This document shows, in pieces, positions 1 through 8,455 of a DNA stretch of 64,000 nt. The translations under genes and the position numbers were made by a program. Source of the DNA: Verrucomicrobiaceae bacterium (GTDB lineage: Bacteria > Verrucomicrobiota > Verrucomicrobiia > Verrucomicrobiales > Akkermansiaceae); NCBI GenBank assembly GCA_027487435.1, contig JAIYDP010000489.1, forward strand, positions 1 to 64,000. The letters are read 5' to 3'. The notes beneath the pieces are model-generated. The model was not told the origin of the DNA and did not search any database. It saw only the letters and a program-made list of their open reading frames with translations. The stretch's first letter is position 1. Each line of letters begins with the position of its first letter.

Positions 1-357
1 GGATCGAATCTTTTCCAATTCAACCTTACCGAAAGTCCATTAACGTCTGACAAGCTAGATATCACTGGAGCTTTTAACAAGGGCACCGGTAGTACGTTCA
101 AGTTTGATTTCATGGGATCTGAACCTACCCATAGTGGAGTTTACACTCTCGCGACTTGGACGGAGGCATCCGCACTCGAAAGCACCTTTGCTCCTAGCAA
201 TTTCACATTTGAGAACCTTACCGGAACTTACAATACCGGAACATTCTCGATTACCAGCAACTCGCTGCGATTCACCGCCGTCCCAGAAGCCTCCAACCTT
301 CTCATCGGTGGTCTTCTCGGCCTTGGTTTGATGAGCCGCCGCCGCAAGCAGGCGTAA
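1..357 (+). CDS. PEP-CTERM sorting domain protein, C-terminal part (5' truncated)
   Basis: The frame is open from base 1, so the start lies outside the window. The last 25 or so residues have the exosortase sorting layout: a PEA triplet in place of the usual PEP, a hydrophobic stretch (LLIGGLLGLGLM) and a basic tail SRRRKQA. Such proteins are exported and are cleaved and anchored or released by an exosortase. The visible upstream part is Thr/Ser/Asn-rich and beta-like, and its function cannot be named. A strong hairpin terminator follows 50 bp after the stop. No exosortase gene is in the window. Confidence 0.8.
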   Translation, partial: GSNLFQFNLTESPLTSDKLDITGAFNKGTGSTFKFDFMGSEPTHSGVYTLATWTEASALESTFAPSNFTFENLTGTYNTGTFSITSNSLRFTAVPEASNLLIGGLLGLGLMSRRRKQA

Positions 358-406
358 TGCCTTCCCTTTTCCCCCAGCAAAACAATAACCGAAAAACAAT
401 AGAAAG

Positions 407-442
407 CCTCGGGACTGTCTCATCAGTTCCGAGGTTTTTTTT
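407..442 (+). terminator. Rho-independent terminator after the PEP-CTERM gene
   Basis: Two 11-base arms (407-417 and 424-434) pair with one G-U wobble around a 6-base loop. Eight T follow. It lies about 50 bp after the stop at 357. Confidence 0.85.
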
Positions 443-446
443 GTGA

Positions 447-505
447 GGAGTCGCAGCATTCTGCTGCGTTTTTGGGGGAATGGCGCAGCAGAATGCTGCG
501 ACTCC
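447..505. repeat. Perfect 22-bp inverted repeat, REP-like
   Basis: Arms 447-468 and 484-505 are exact reverse complements (GGAGTCGCAGCATTCTGCTG and so on) around a 15-base spacer. The element sits between the terminator of the PEP-CTERM gene and the 3' end of the opposing trpC gene. It is followed by TTATTTT on the + strand. It could act as a two-way terminator, but the arm composition looks like a dispersed palindromic repeat (REP/RAYT type). I recall similar palindromes in verrucomicrobial genomes but could not check that here. Confidence 0.7.
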
Positions 506-511
506 TTATTT

Positions 512-1303
512 TCACTCGCGTGCTCGTAGGGCGAGGTAGTCGGCGATGGCGGTGGCGGGATCGGCGCAGCGCATCAGCGATTCGCCGATCAGCACGGCAT
601 TGGCACCGGCATCGAGCACGCGCTGGGCATCGCTCAGAGTTTTGATTCCAGATTCGGAAACAAGGAGCACATCCTCAGGCACCTCGTCGGCGAGGATCTC
701 CGTTGTTGCGAGATCAATCGCGAAGGTTTTTAAGTTGCGATTGTTGATGCCGATCAGGTCGGCTTCTAGGTCGAGCGCTCGCTCCATTTCTGGAAGGTCG
801 TGGACTTCTACGAGCACATCGAGACCGAGATCGCGGGCGCAATGATACAGATCGTAGAGTTGCTGGTCATCGAGTGCGGCGACAATCAAGAGTATGGCAT
901 CCGCACCAGTGACGATGGCCTCGTGGATTTGGATCTCATGAATCGTGAAATCTTTCCGCAGCAAAGGTGTTTGGGAGAATTCAGAAATTTGCGAGAGATA
1001 GGCGAGAGAGCCTTGAAAGTAGTCCACGTCGGTGAGGATGGACATGCAGGAGGCACCACCAGTGGCGTAGAGTTCCGCTTGGCGCACGGGATCGAAGTTC
1101 GGATCGATGATGCCAACGGAAGGCGAGGCCTTTTTGACTTCGGCAATCAAGCCAAGTCGGTCGGGGCCGAGATCGAGGGCGCTGCGGAAACCTCGGTAGG
1201 AATCGCGCAGCAAAGCCGCAGTTTTGAGGTGAGCGGCGCGAGGTAGCAAGGCTTCTACCTCGCGATGCTTGGTAGCGATGATCTGGGCAAGTTTGTCGGA
1301 CAT
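512..1303 (-). CDS. trpC: Indole-3-glycerol phosphate synthase
   Basis: This enzyme closes the indole ring of CdRP in tryptophan synthesis, with loss of CO2 and water. At 263 residues it has the usual length for a monofunctional TrpC. Family signatures are in order: EVKKASPS at 55-62 with a catalytic Lys, LLRKDF at 114-119, INNRNL at 186-191 and SESGI at 216-220, all on a TIM barrel. The ATG at 1303 starts MSDKLAQI, the normal N-terminus. No other trp gene is adjacent. It faces the PEP-CTERM gene and shares the hairpin region 407-505 as a 3' boundary. Confidence 0.95.
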   Translation of the reverse strand: MSDKLAQIIATKHREVEALLPRAAHLKTAALLRDSYRGFRSALDLGPDRLGLIAEVKKASPSVGIIDPNFDPVRQAELYATGGASCMSILTDVDYFQGSLAYLSQISEFSQTPLLRKDFTIHEIQIHEAIVTGADAILLIVAALDDQQLYDLYHCARDLGLDVLVEVHDLPEMERALDLEADLIGINNRNLKTFAIDLATTEILADEVPEDVLLVSESGIKTLSDAQRVLDAGANAVLIGESLMRCADPATAIADYLALRARE

Positions 1304-1378
1304 CGCGCGTAACTAAGCCTGATTTCGCGAGCACGGCAAGACTTGTGAGAAAAAAATGAAAAAAAGTGAAAATTCATC

Positions 1379-1406
1379 TTGCCAAGAATTCGGATTCGGA
1401 TAGTCT
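1379..1406 (+). promoter_or_regulatory. Possible sigma-70 promoter for tRNA-Gly
   Basis: TTGCCA at 1379-1384 and TAGTCT at 1401-1406 are 16 bases apart, ending about 30 bases before the mature tRNA. This is read by eye and the -10 box is weak. Confidence 0.35.
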
Positions 1407-1436
1407 CTGCCCACGCGCAAAACGCGTAACGCGAAA

Positions 1437-1511
1437 GCGGGCGTAGCTCAGTGGTAGAGCGCCACCTTGCCAAGGTGGATGTCGTGAGTTCGAATCTCAT
1501 CGCCCGCTCCA
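1437..1511 (+). tRNA. tRNA-Gly (anticodon GCC)
   Basis: A cloverleaf folds: acceptor GCGGGCG (1437-1443) pairs with CGCCCGC (1501-1507), anticodon stem CCACC/GGTGG encloses loop TTGCCAA with anticodon GCC at 1469-1471, and the T arm contains GTTCGAATC. The 3' CCA (1509-1511) is encoded. A clean hairpin terminator follows. Confidence 0.97.
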
Positions 1512-1521
1512 TTTTTCCATC

Positions 1522-1550
1522 AAGGCTTTCAGGTGACTGAAAGCCTTTTC
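1522..1550 (+). terminator. Terminator of tRNA-Gly
   Basis: A perfect 11-base stem (1522-1532 with 1537-1547) has a GTGA loop and ends in TTTTC. It lies 11 bases after the CCA end. Confidence 0.85.
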
Positions 1551-1783
1551 TATGAAAAAAAGCTGCTTGCAGCGAACCTTTTGACCTTATCAGCATTTCC
1601 CAAGCGGATTTCAGTGATCATACGGTATTTTTGATTTTCATAATGCTGATCGATAATCGCAACGCCGTGGTTGAATGCCCTGTTTTATGGCGATTTTTTA
1701 CCATGGAAAATCGATGCAGGGGGAAAAGACCTCTTGACTTGGAATCACATTTGGCGAACTGTAAGCGCAGACCTTTAACGACA

Positions 1784-2305
1784 ATGATATTGCCCTCGAT
1801 ACGATTTCACCAACATTCGCCATGGATTGCGGCGCTAACAATCGCCTGTTTTTTGCCTTCCTGCATTCCTGTAGATGATTTTGGTCGCCCCATTCCTAAG
1901 GAGAAACCGAATCGTGACCGCACTGTTCGTGAAGAGCAACGGCAGGCGGAATTGATGGCGAATGAACAGGCCGAAGCTCGCAGACGCGCGGAAATGGAGG
2001 CGCGTGAACTCGAATGGCAGCGCAAGACGCAAGGGAATGTAACGCCGAATCCTGGACAACCGACCGAGCAGACGAAGCCCAATGTCGATCAATTCAAGCC
2101 GAAGCCCGAAGAGGAAAATCGTAAACCGAAGCCTACAGTAAAAGTCACGGAGCATCCGGTGGCGCTTGCCGTCCCTGAGCGACCAGGGTTCGTGTATAGT
2201 CCTTTCAACAATCGGGTATTGGACGTCAAGGGCGTGCCTTCAGGCACTCTTGTAGCGGACCCTCAATATCCGGCTACGGAAAAGAAACATTTTTACGTGC
2301 CGTAA
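1784..2305 (+). CDS. Predicted lipoprotein, unknown function
   Basis: I do not recognise a named family. The chosen ATG at 1784 gives a signal peptide ending in the lipobox LPSC, so the mature protein should be lipid-anchored. The frame extends upstream to 1631, but that part reads unlike protein. After the Cys comes a charged Arg/Glu/Gln-rich region that is probably a coiled coil (REEQRQAELMANEQAEARR), then a Pro/Lys-rich linker. The C-terminus has the pattern PGFVYSPFNNRVLDVKG, ending in FYVP. I recall similar short C-terminal modules in verrucomicrobial lipoproteins, possibly a surface or envelope module. No clear ribosome site decides the start. tyrA follows 77 bp later on the same strand. 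Confidence 0.65.
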   Translation: MILPSIRFHQHSPWIAALTIACFLPSCIPVDDFGRPIPKEKPNRDRTVREEQRQAELMANEQAEARRRAEMEARELEWQRKTQGNVTPNPGQPTEQTKPNVDQFKPKPEEENRKPKPTVKVTEHPVALAVPERPGFVYSPFNNRVLDVKGVPSGTLVADPQYPATEKKHFYVP

Positions 2306-2382
2306 GGTTAATCGACCCGAATGTGCTAGCGTAAGCTGCAAGTGGTGAGCTGATGTGGACGCGGAGAAGGGCGATTGAATCA

Positions 2383-3231
2383 ATGACGGAAATGAAGGGC
2401 ATGAGGAAAATCGCGATTCTTGGAGGCGGTCTGCTTGGTGGATCCTTAGCCTTGGCTTTGCAGCAAAGGGCGGAGGTTCGTATTTGGAGTCGAAGACAGT
2501 CTGCCGTCGATGAAGCGAGAGCTTTGGGGCTGTGGGCATCGGTTTCATTGGGAGATGTGGTTACAGACGTGGATCTTTTGATCCTTTGCGTGCCAGTGGG
2601 GGCGATGAAGGAGTTGCTGATCGAAGCGCAGTTGGCGGGATTGCCTGCGCGAACGCTGGTCACTGATGTTGGCAGTGTGAAGCGGCTACCGCATGAGGCT
2701 CTGCGAGAGGTTGTCGTATCGAGTGGAGTCGATTTCATTGGTAGCCATCCCATGGCAGGTAGCGAAAAAGGAGGCATTCAGCATGCGAAGGCGACTCTTT
2801 TCGAGGGGGCGGCGTGCATCATGACCAATGATTTTTCCGTCGGAGTCGAAAGGTGCGCGGAGTTGGCGCATTTTTGGCAGGCTTTGGGCTGTCGTACAAC
2901 GTGGATGACGGCTGAAAAGCATGATGTTTTGGTGGCTCACATCAGCCATTTTCCGCGCTTGCTTGCTTCTGTGGGGATCAAGGTTGGTTTACCTGATCAA
3001 GCCTTTGCTGCGCAAGCGGGCGGCGGCTTACGCGACACTACGCGTGTCGCAGGTGGCAACCCTGCAATGTGGACCGAGATTCTTGCGGAGAACCGCGATG
3101 CCATTTTACCAACCTTGTATGAAGCCATGCGGCAGATTCAGTTGATCAGCGAATATCTGGAGCAAGATCGTCGTGAAGAGCTTCACGATTGGCTCACGCA
3201 GACAAAAGAACTGCGCGATGGGTTGGTTTGA
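2383..3231 (+). CDS. tyrA: Prephenate dehydrogenase
   Basis: It oxidises prephenate (or arogenate) to the tyrosine precursor with NAD(P)+. The N-terminal Rossmann motif is GGGLLGGSLA, preceded by KIAILG. The typical downstream block GSHPMAGSEKGG is followed by the all-helical dimerisation region with GGGLRDTTR. The length of 282 residues is normal. Possible starts are 2353 (GGTGAG upstream), 2383, 2392 and 2401. I chose 2383, which leaves a short leader before the dinucleotide fold. There is no fused chorismate mutase or ACT domain. The following lipoprotein starts 60 bp on, so the two may be co-transcribed. Confidence 0.93.
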   Translation: MTEMKGMRKIAILGGGLLGGSLALALQQRAEVRIWSRRQSAVDEARALGLWASVSLGDVVTDVDLLILCVPVGAMKELLIEAQLAGLPARTLVTDVGSVKRLPHEALREVVVSSGVDFIGSHPMAGSEKGGIQHAKATLFEGAACIMTNDFSVGVERCAELAHFWQALGCRTTWMTAEKHDVLVAHISHFPRLLASVGIKVGLPDQAFAAQAGGGLRDTTRVAGGNPAMWTEILAENRDAILPTLYEAMRQIQLISEYLEQDRREELHDWLTQTKELRDGLV

Positions 3232-3290
3232 TCGATTTTTTTACGGAATCACTCTTGCAATGTTGCGGTTGCGAGGCTAGGGGAGGGGCG

Positions 3291-3929
3291 ATGAAATGTT
3301 CTACGATTCTAATCGCATTGTTTTCCTGTTTGGTTTCTTGCAAAAAGAAAGAGCCTGCTGAAGTTGCATCGACCGAAACACGTCCTCCTAGCACACGCGA
3401 TGGCGAGATGGGATTGGATGCAACCAGTGCGGAACGCTTTGGTGGCGGCATGCCGCAAGGCGGTGCAAAAGTCGCAGGAGGAACGCAAGGTGGTGGTGAA
3501 TCGGTAGCTGCGGGCTTTGTCGATACGCCTCCAGCGAGCTGGAAAGCGCAGGCAGAGAGTATGTTTCGTTTGAAAAACTACAGCTTCGGCACTGCGGGCG
3601 AAGTCTATATTTCGCAGTCGTCGGGAAGCGTGCTCGATAATACGAACCGCTGGCTCGGGCAATTTGATGCAGCACCGATCAATCAGCCGAAGCTCGAATC
3701 CTTGCCTACAGTAGATTTTTTAGGAAGCAAAGCGTATTGGGTGGTTGCCGAGGGAACTTTTGGCGGAAGCATGGGCAAAGCTCCTGCCAGTGGCTACGCA
3801 CTGCGTGGTGTCATTGCGGAAGTCAACGGCACAATTGTCACGGTAAAAATGATCGGGCCCAAAGCTGAGGTGGAAGCGCAAGAGTCGGCGCTGCGCGAGT
3901 ATGCCACGACCTTGAAAATGGGTGAATGA
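3291..3929 (+). CDS. Predicted lipoprotein upstream of the cytochrome c maturation genes
   Basis: The ATG at 3291 is preceded by GGGGAGGGG and gives a signal peptide with lipobox LVSC followed by KKK. The middle is Gly-rich and low in complexity. Residues from about 85 on form an ordered domain with the pattern SWKAQAESMFRLKNYSFG, which ends in an Ala/Glu-rich helix. The family is unknown to me. The stop overlaps the GTG start of the ResB-like gene, so it is translationally linked to cytochrome c maturation and may serve in the envelope near that machinery. Confidence 0.7.
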   Translation: MKCSTILIALFSCLVSCKKKEPAEVASTETRPPSTRDGEMGLDATSAERFGGGMPQGGAKVAGGTQGGGESVAAGFVDTPPASWKAQAESMFRLKNYSFGTAGEVYISQSSGSVLDNTNRWLGQFDAAPINQPKLESLPTVDFLGSKAYWVVAEGTFGGSMGKAPASGYALRGVIAEVNGTIVTVKMIGPKAEVEAQESALREYATTLKMGE

Positions 3930-5244
3930 TCCGGTGCATAACCAACGTATGAAAGAACAGATGACAGAGCCTCCCTCTTCGCCACTGAGCGAGTCAAAAC
4001 CACTTGTGAATGCTGGCGCTTCGAAAACCTATTTTACGATGCTCGTAAAAGGATTATCGAGTTTCACGTTAGCCACTGTGCTGTTGATCATGTTGATGCT
4101 GCTGACATGGCTTGCCACCCTCGAGCAGATGGAGCTTGGTCTGCATGCGACACTGCAGAAATATTTCACCAAGGATGATTTATTTATCGTCTGCAATTTG
4201 AATGTGCCCTTCTTGTCTATGCCAGTGCGGATACCCATGTTGGGCGGTTGGTGGGTGCTCGCATTGTTGTTTGTCAATTTGCTCGTTGGCGGAATCATTC
4301 GTGCAAAAAAGCAGCCGAAGAAAATTTTCATCTTTTTGTCCCATTGCGGGATACTTTTCATGATCCTCAGCGCCGCGGTGACGCAAGTCTATGAAGAGCG
4401 AGGCACGATGGATTTTTTCGAAGGTCAGACGAGCAATGTTGCCCAAGATTACTATGAGCACGTAGTGGAAATTGCCGAGCATACGGCCGGTAAGCCCGAC
4501 AAATTTCATGTGATACGCGGCAAGTATGTCATGGACTTAACGGGGAATCAGGTGCGCACGGTGCGCTTGCCGGAGTTGCCTTTTGACATCGAGTTGGCAG
4601 GTTACGCCACCAATTCTGAGATCCGCAATGCCGTGATGATGCCGCCGGCAGAAAAAGAAAAGGTCGTCGATGGATACTACATTTTCGCGAGTAAAGAAGA
4701 AAAAGAAGCTGAAACAAACATTGGTGCATGCTACGCCAAGGTGCTACCCAAATCAGATGCTGCGCAGCCGCCTTTCATCATCACGGCGCGCGATTTTGAA
4801 CAACCGAGCGGTAAGCGTTTGGCGCATACAGTTCGCGTGGACGGTCGTGTTTTTACCGTGGATATGAAAAAGTTTCTCTGGATGATGCCGTTTTCTGTGC
4901 GATTGGATCGCGCGAAAGCGACATATTATCCCAATACGACAAAGCCTGAGAGTTTCGAAAGTCGTGTCACTCGCATTGAGAATCAAACCGAGGTCGTGGC
5001 GGACATTCGGATGAACGAGCCGATGCGTTACGCGGGCATGACTTTTTACCAAAGAATGATGGGTGCAGGCCAGGCCATGAAAGGCAGCACGCCGTATTCG
5101 CAACTGGAAGTGGTGAGGAATCCGGCGGACAAATGGCCGGAGTATTCTCTCTATGTTGTCACCGTGGGCTTGGTTATGCATTTCCTGCTACGCCTTTCGC
5201 TGTTCTTTAAGTCCACACTGAAACGTTTTTCCTCTGCGTCATGA
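3922..5244 (+). CDS. ResB-like cytochrome c biogenesis protein
   Basis: This is a System II (Ccs) component. It is expected to work with a CcsA-type partner in haem delivery to apocytochrome c outside the membrane. It has N-terminal membrane segments (about residues 45-65, 110-125 and 140-155), a large extracytoplasmic region, and a final membrane segment near the C-terminus (YVVTVGLVMHFLL). The region NEPMRYAGMTFYQ is typical of ResB proteins. The start is either GTG 3922, overlapping the lipoprotein stop, or ATG 3949. The stop overlaps the next gene in an ATGA arrangement, which strongly suggests coupled synthesis with the CcsA-like protein. Confidence 0.88.
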   Translation: MNDPVHNQRMKEQMTEPPSSPLSESKPLVNAGASKTYFTMLVKGLSSFTLATVLLIMLMLLTWLATLEQMELGLHATLQKYFTKDDLFIVCNLNVPFLSMPVRIPMLGGWWVLALLFVNLLVGGIIRAKKQPKKIFIFLSHCGILFMILSAAVTQVYEERGTMDFFEGQTSNVAQDYYEHVVEIAEHTAGKPDKFHVIRGKYVMDLTGNQVRTVRLPELPFDIELAGYATNSEIRNAVMMPPAEKEKVVDGYYIFASKEEKEAETNIGACYAKVLPKSDAAQPPFIITARDFEQPSGKRLAHTVRVDGRVFTVDMKKFLWMMPFSVRLDRAKATYYPNTTKPESFESRVTRIENQTEVVADIRMNEPMRYAGMTFYQRMMGAGQAMKGSTPYSQLEVVRNPADKWPEYSLYVVTVGLVMHFLLRLSLFFKSTLKRFSSAS

Positions 5245-7262
5245 ACTCACCTGCCAAACTGATTTTTCGCATCATTGCATGTTCGATCCTTGCTCTCACA
5301 TTAGTCACTTTGTTTGTGCTGATGCTCAAGGATGTGTTGCCCAAGGATGAATTGCAGCAGATTAAAAACTACAAGCCATGGAGTGCCGAGACACTCGAAG
5401 TGATCGAAAAAACACCCCTCCAAGACGGCGGTCGAATCAAACCGTTTTCTTCCTACGCAGCATTTACGATGCTACAGCTTTACGGTGAGCGATCGATCAA
5501 GCTCAAAGACGCAAAAGGCGAGAAAATCAAAATCAAGCCGACTGCGTGGTTGATGGATTGTTTATTTCGTCCTGCCATCGCCGCAGAAATCCCGACCTTC
5601 CGGGTGGACAATCCTGCCGTGATTACCTCTCTTGGCCTCGATTCGCAGAGTCGGCGTCTTCGCTATACCTACAAGCAGCTAGAGTCCGCAATTCCGCGTC
5701 TGTACGAGCTAGCACAGGGATACGAGAAAATTGATCCAAAAGCTCGAGAAACTCAGCAGCAAGGAACTATCGATCTCGCCTACAATGTCAGAAGTTTCCA
5801 AGTTCTGATTGGTTATTTTTCCTTTGCTCGCAGCGGCATTCAAATGGTAGGTGCCGGGGAGAATGGCGAAAACACGATCACGCGCCTTAGCACAGTAATG
5901 GCGACAACGCCGATGATTCAAGAGATGCTTCAAAGAAATCGCGACTCAGGAGAGCCAGTTCCAGAAAACCTAACGGTTTTGCTCTCACAAGTCATCGAAT
6001 CTGCCAATTTTGCCAAATACGGCTTGCTGCTTTTGCCACCGGATGAAGCGAATATTTTGGAATGGCGGAGTCTGGGTGATCGCATCATGGATGTCATGCA
6101 GGGGAAGTATTCCGAGCCAGAGCGAGCGATTAACGAAATCAAAAGTTGGGAAGATTTGATCTCTGTGGTCGATGACGAGCAAGCCTTTCGCAGTGCCTTG
6201 ATTCCTTTGGTTTCATCCAAGGTCACTCGTGCCACAGAATTGAAATCCTACCATGGCGTTACCGCAGAAGTAACGTATAACAAAAAGCAGCTTCCGCTAT
6301 ACGCGATGGTCTGCTTCTTGATCGGAGTGGTCTGTGTTTCATTGATGTGGTTGTTGCAATCGCTCGGAGCCAATCAATTGCTTACCCGTTTGCTGCATGT
6401 TGCTACGCTACTGTTTTCTTTCGCAGGGATGGGCTACATGGGGGCGGCATTGGTCATGCGTAGCTACATCATGTGGCGCCCGCCGATTGGGAATTTGTAT
6501 GATACGATCATCTTTATTTGCTTTGCCGTGGTTGGGGTTTTGTTGATCGTCGAGTGGTTTAGTCGTCTGCGTATTGCTTCGACGCTTTCCGTCGTAGGCG
6601 GGCTTGCGTTGGTGATATTAGCACGACGTTTTGAAGTAGGTGATGCAAAGGATCACATGGATCCGCTTATCGCAGTGCTGAAGTCGAACTACTGGCTAAC
6701 CACGCATGTGATTACAGTAACGTTTGGTTATGCTGCGGGCTTATTGACTGCGTTGCTTTCTGCGGCGTATGTGATACTGCGAGGTGTCGGTTTTGGCGAA
6801 AAGTCGAAGGATTTCCTCAGACTTTTGACCAAGGTAGCTTATGGCTGTCTTTGTTTAACATTGTTGTTATCCTTAGTAGGAACAGTGCTCGGAGGAATTT
6901 GGGCAAACGATTCATGGGGACGCTTCTGGGGTTGGGATCCGAAGGAGAATGGTGCCTTAATGATCGTTTTGTGGACGCTAGCCATCCTGCATGCTCGGCT
7001 AGGTGGGCTGATTCGCGAGTGGGGATTTCACCTTGCTTCCTTGTTTACCGCATGCGTGGTGAGTTTTTCCTGGTGGCACGTGAATTTTCTCGGAGTAGGT
7101 TTGCACAACTACGGTTTCACCTCAGGAAAGAGTTCGATTTGGATGTTTTATGGCGGGATTGTCGGATTGATAATCTTTGGTATCGTGATGTGGATTTATG
7201 AAAATATCGCAAGTAGCTCTAGCCAACCTACGGTAGCAGGAGATACGGAGCCTAGCTACTAG
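5241..7262 (+). CDS. CcsA-type cytochrome c assembly protein with long N-terminal extension
   Basis: The C-terminal half (from about residue 350) is a multi-pass membrane domain carrying the tryptophan-rich haem-handling motif WGRFWGWDPKENG. Conserved His residues sit in membrane segments (TTHVITVTFG, SWWHVNFLGVGLHNYG). This places it in the ResC/CcsA family. The N-terminal ~340 residues have one membrane anchor and a large soluble region containing KPFSSYAAFTMLQLYG, as in the long bacterial fused forms. The ATG lies inside the ResB stop (ATGA). The next gene begins 2 bp after the stop. Together with 3922-5244 this gives a complete System II pair, but no c-type cytochrome is encoded in the window. 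Confidence 0.92.
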   Translation: MNSPAKLIFRIIACSILALTLVTLFVLMLKDVLPKDELQQIKNYKPWSAETLEVIEKTPLQDGGRIKPFSSYAAFTMLQLYGERSIKLKDAKGEKIKIKPTAWLMDCLFRPAIAAEIPTFRVDNPAVITSLGLDSQSRRLRYTYKQLESAIPRLYELAQGYEKIDPKARETQQQGTIDLAYNVRSFQVLIGYFSFARSGIQMVGAGENGENTITRLSTVMATTPMIQEMLQRNRDSGEPVPENLTVLLSQVIESANFAKYGLLLLPPDEANILEWRSLGDRIMDVMQGKYSEPERAINEIKSWEDLISVVDDEQAFRSALIPLVSSKVTRATELKSYHGVTAEVTYNKKQLPLYAMVCFLIGVVCVSLMWLLQSLGANQLLTRLLHVATLLFSFAGMGYMGAALVMRSYIMWRPPIGNLYDTIIFICFAVVGVLLIVEWFSRLRIASTLSVVGGLALVILARRFEVGDAKDHMDPLIAVLKSNYWLTTHVITVTFGYAAGLLTALLSAAYVILRGVGFGEKSKDFLRLLTKVAYGCLCLTLLLSLVGTVLGGIWANDSWGRFWGWDPKENGALMIVLWTLAILHARLGGLIREWGFHLASLFTACVVSFSWWHVNFLGVGLHNYGFTSGKSSIWMFYGGIVGLIIFGIVMWIYENIASSSSQPTVAGDTEPSY

Positions 7263-7264
7263 GT

Positions 7265-8203
7265 ATGGAAAATGATGCAAAACCCCGTGGGGTGAAATGG
7301 ATCCTCATTCTCATGCCGGCATGGTTCATCATTTCCGGTGTGGTAGGTCTTTGGATGTATTTTGCCAAAGAGAAAGAAAAACAAAGCCAGCCCACTCGCA
7401 TGAGTGGCTTTATGGTAAGCGAAAAAAGTATGTCTGACGATTTTCGCAAGTTGTGCGATGTGATAGGTGCTCGAAATTTGCGCTCAGCACCCGATGGACT
7501 AATTCGGACTGCGGCGATGATCGAAGGAGGCATGGGATCCAGCAATGCGGGCTTCGACGTTCGTAAGTATGAAGGCATCTCTGTCACTGAGCAAGCGCAT
7601 CCCTTTCTTCACATTCGCCTCGCTGGTCCCGAGGATTCGGCTGCACGCCGCATTTGGGTGATTGTTCCTTATGACGCACCAGTGAGCACTGCGGCACCGC
7701 GAGGAGCGGTAGCTGCATCGGCTCTTACCGTAGCGATGGCGTCGGCTCAGTCGATGAGTCAGCAACGTTTTGAAAGCCCTCCAAACTTTCTTTTTGTGCC
7801 ATCGCTGCAGGGCTCTCCTGATGATCGCGCAGCGACCCTGCAACGGCTACAGACGATCATTGGATTACCTCGATCTGTGGAGTTTCTGTTGTGCGTGGGC
7901 AATATGCTACATCTCGGTCAATTGCAGGTGATGCAGTCAGATGCGATGTCAAGTCGATCATTTTCGCTAGATTCTCTGGATACAAATCTGAAAGTAACAT
8001 CGGAGCCGTTTCCTGCCGAGTACAGTTATTTGGCTGATTTGGAAAAACAACAATACCCGGTGATTTTTTTGCATAGTTCGCCAGATCCTGAGATATCGAT
8101 CGATTTGGAAGATCAAATGAATCCTCCAGCGGCGATCTTTGCGCAACACGCTCAATCCTTGCGGATCATGCTGCAACGAGGATGCAGCGAGCAAAAAAAA
8201 TAA
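7265..8203 (+). CDS. Membrane-anchored protein of unknown function, third gene of the Ccs operon
   Basis: It has one N-terminal membrane segment (about residues 12-32) and then a soluble domain. The order of elements (PFLHIRLAG, RRIWVIVPYDAP, AAPRGAVAASALTVAMA, FLFVPSLQG) loosely resembles a zinc M28-type peptidase fold, but no metal-binding His/Asp set is visible. If related it would be a non-catalytic version; this is only a guess from layout. It starts 2 bp after the CcsA-like stop, so it belongs to that operon. Confidence 0.6.
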   Translation: MENDAKPRGVKWILILMPAWFIISGVVGLWMYFAKEKEKQSQPTRMSGFMVSEKSMSDDFRKLCDVIGARNLRSAPDGLIRTAAMIEGGMGSSNAGFDVRKYEGISVTEQAHPFLHIRLAGPEDSAARRIWVIVPYDAPVSTAAPRGAVAASALTVAMASAQSMSQQRFESPPNFLFVPSLQGSPDDRAATLQRLQTIIGLPRSVEFLLCVGNMLHLGQLQVMQSDAMSSRSFSLDSLDTNLKVTSEPFPAEYSYLADLEKQQYPVIFLHSSPDPEISIDLEDQMNPPAAIFAQHAQSLRIMLQRGCSEQKK

Positions 8204-8212
8204 AAAAACTTC

Positions 8213-8240
8213 TTGTCACTCGCTCAGGCACGCGATATCA
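8213..8240 (+). promoter_or_regulatory. Possible promoter for tRNA-Ala
   Basis: TTGTCA (8213-8218) is followed by ATATCA (8235-8240) with 16 bases between them, about 60 bases before the tRNA. Read by eye only. Confidence 0.3.
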
Positions 8241-8300
8241 AGTCGCCCCGCTGCTGCTGAAAACAAAGAAGTAGCAGAAGGACACCACACAACAAGAAAT

Positions 8301-8376
8301 GGGGTTTTAGCTCAGTTGGTAGAGCACTTGCATGGCATGCAAGGGGTCAGCGGTTCGAATCCGCTAAGCTCCACCA
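8301..8376 (+). tRNA. tRNA-Ala (anticodon GGC)
   Basis: Acceptor GGGGTTT (8301-8307) pairs with AAGCTCC (8366-8372). This includes the G3-U70 wobble that identifies alanine tRNAs. The anticodon stem CTTGC/GCAAG encloses ATGGCAT with anticodon GGC at 8334-8336. The T loop is GGTTCGAATCC. CCA is encoded at 8374-8376. Confidence 0.97.
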
Positions 8377-8455
8377 TTTCTTTGTTCAAAGAGCTAGCTT
8401 GGCTCTGTATTCCCTTCAGAGGGCACACTGCGAAGTGGAGTGGAGGCTCGTTTTT

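Noticed and set aside
55-459. Minus-strand ORF over the PEP-CTERM gene
   Set aside because: Shadow of the supported plus-strand frame; composition is not protein-like.
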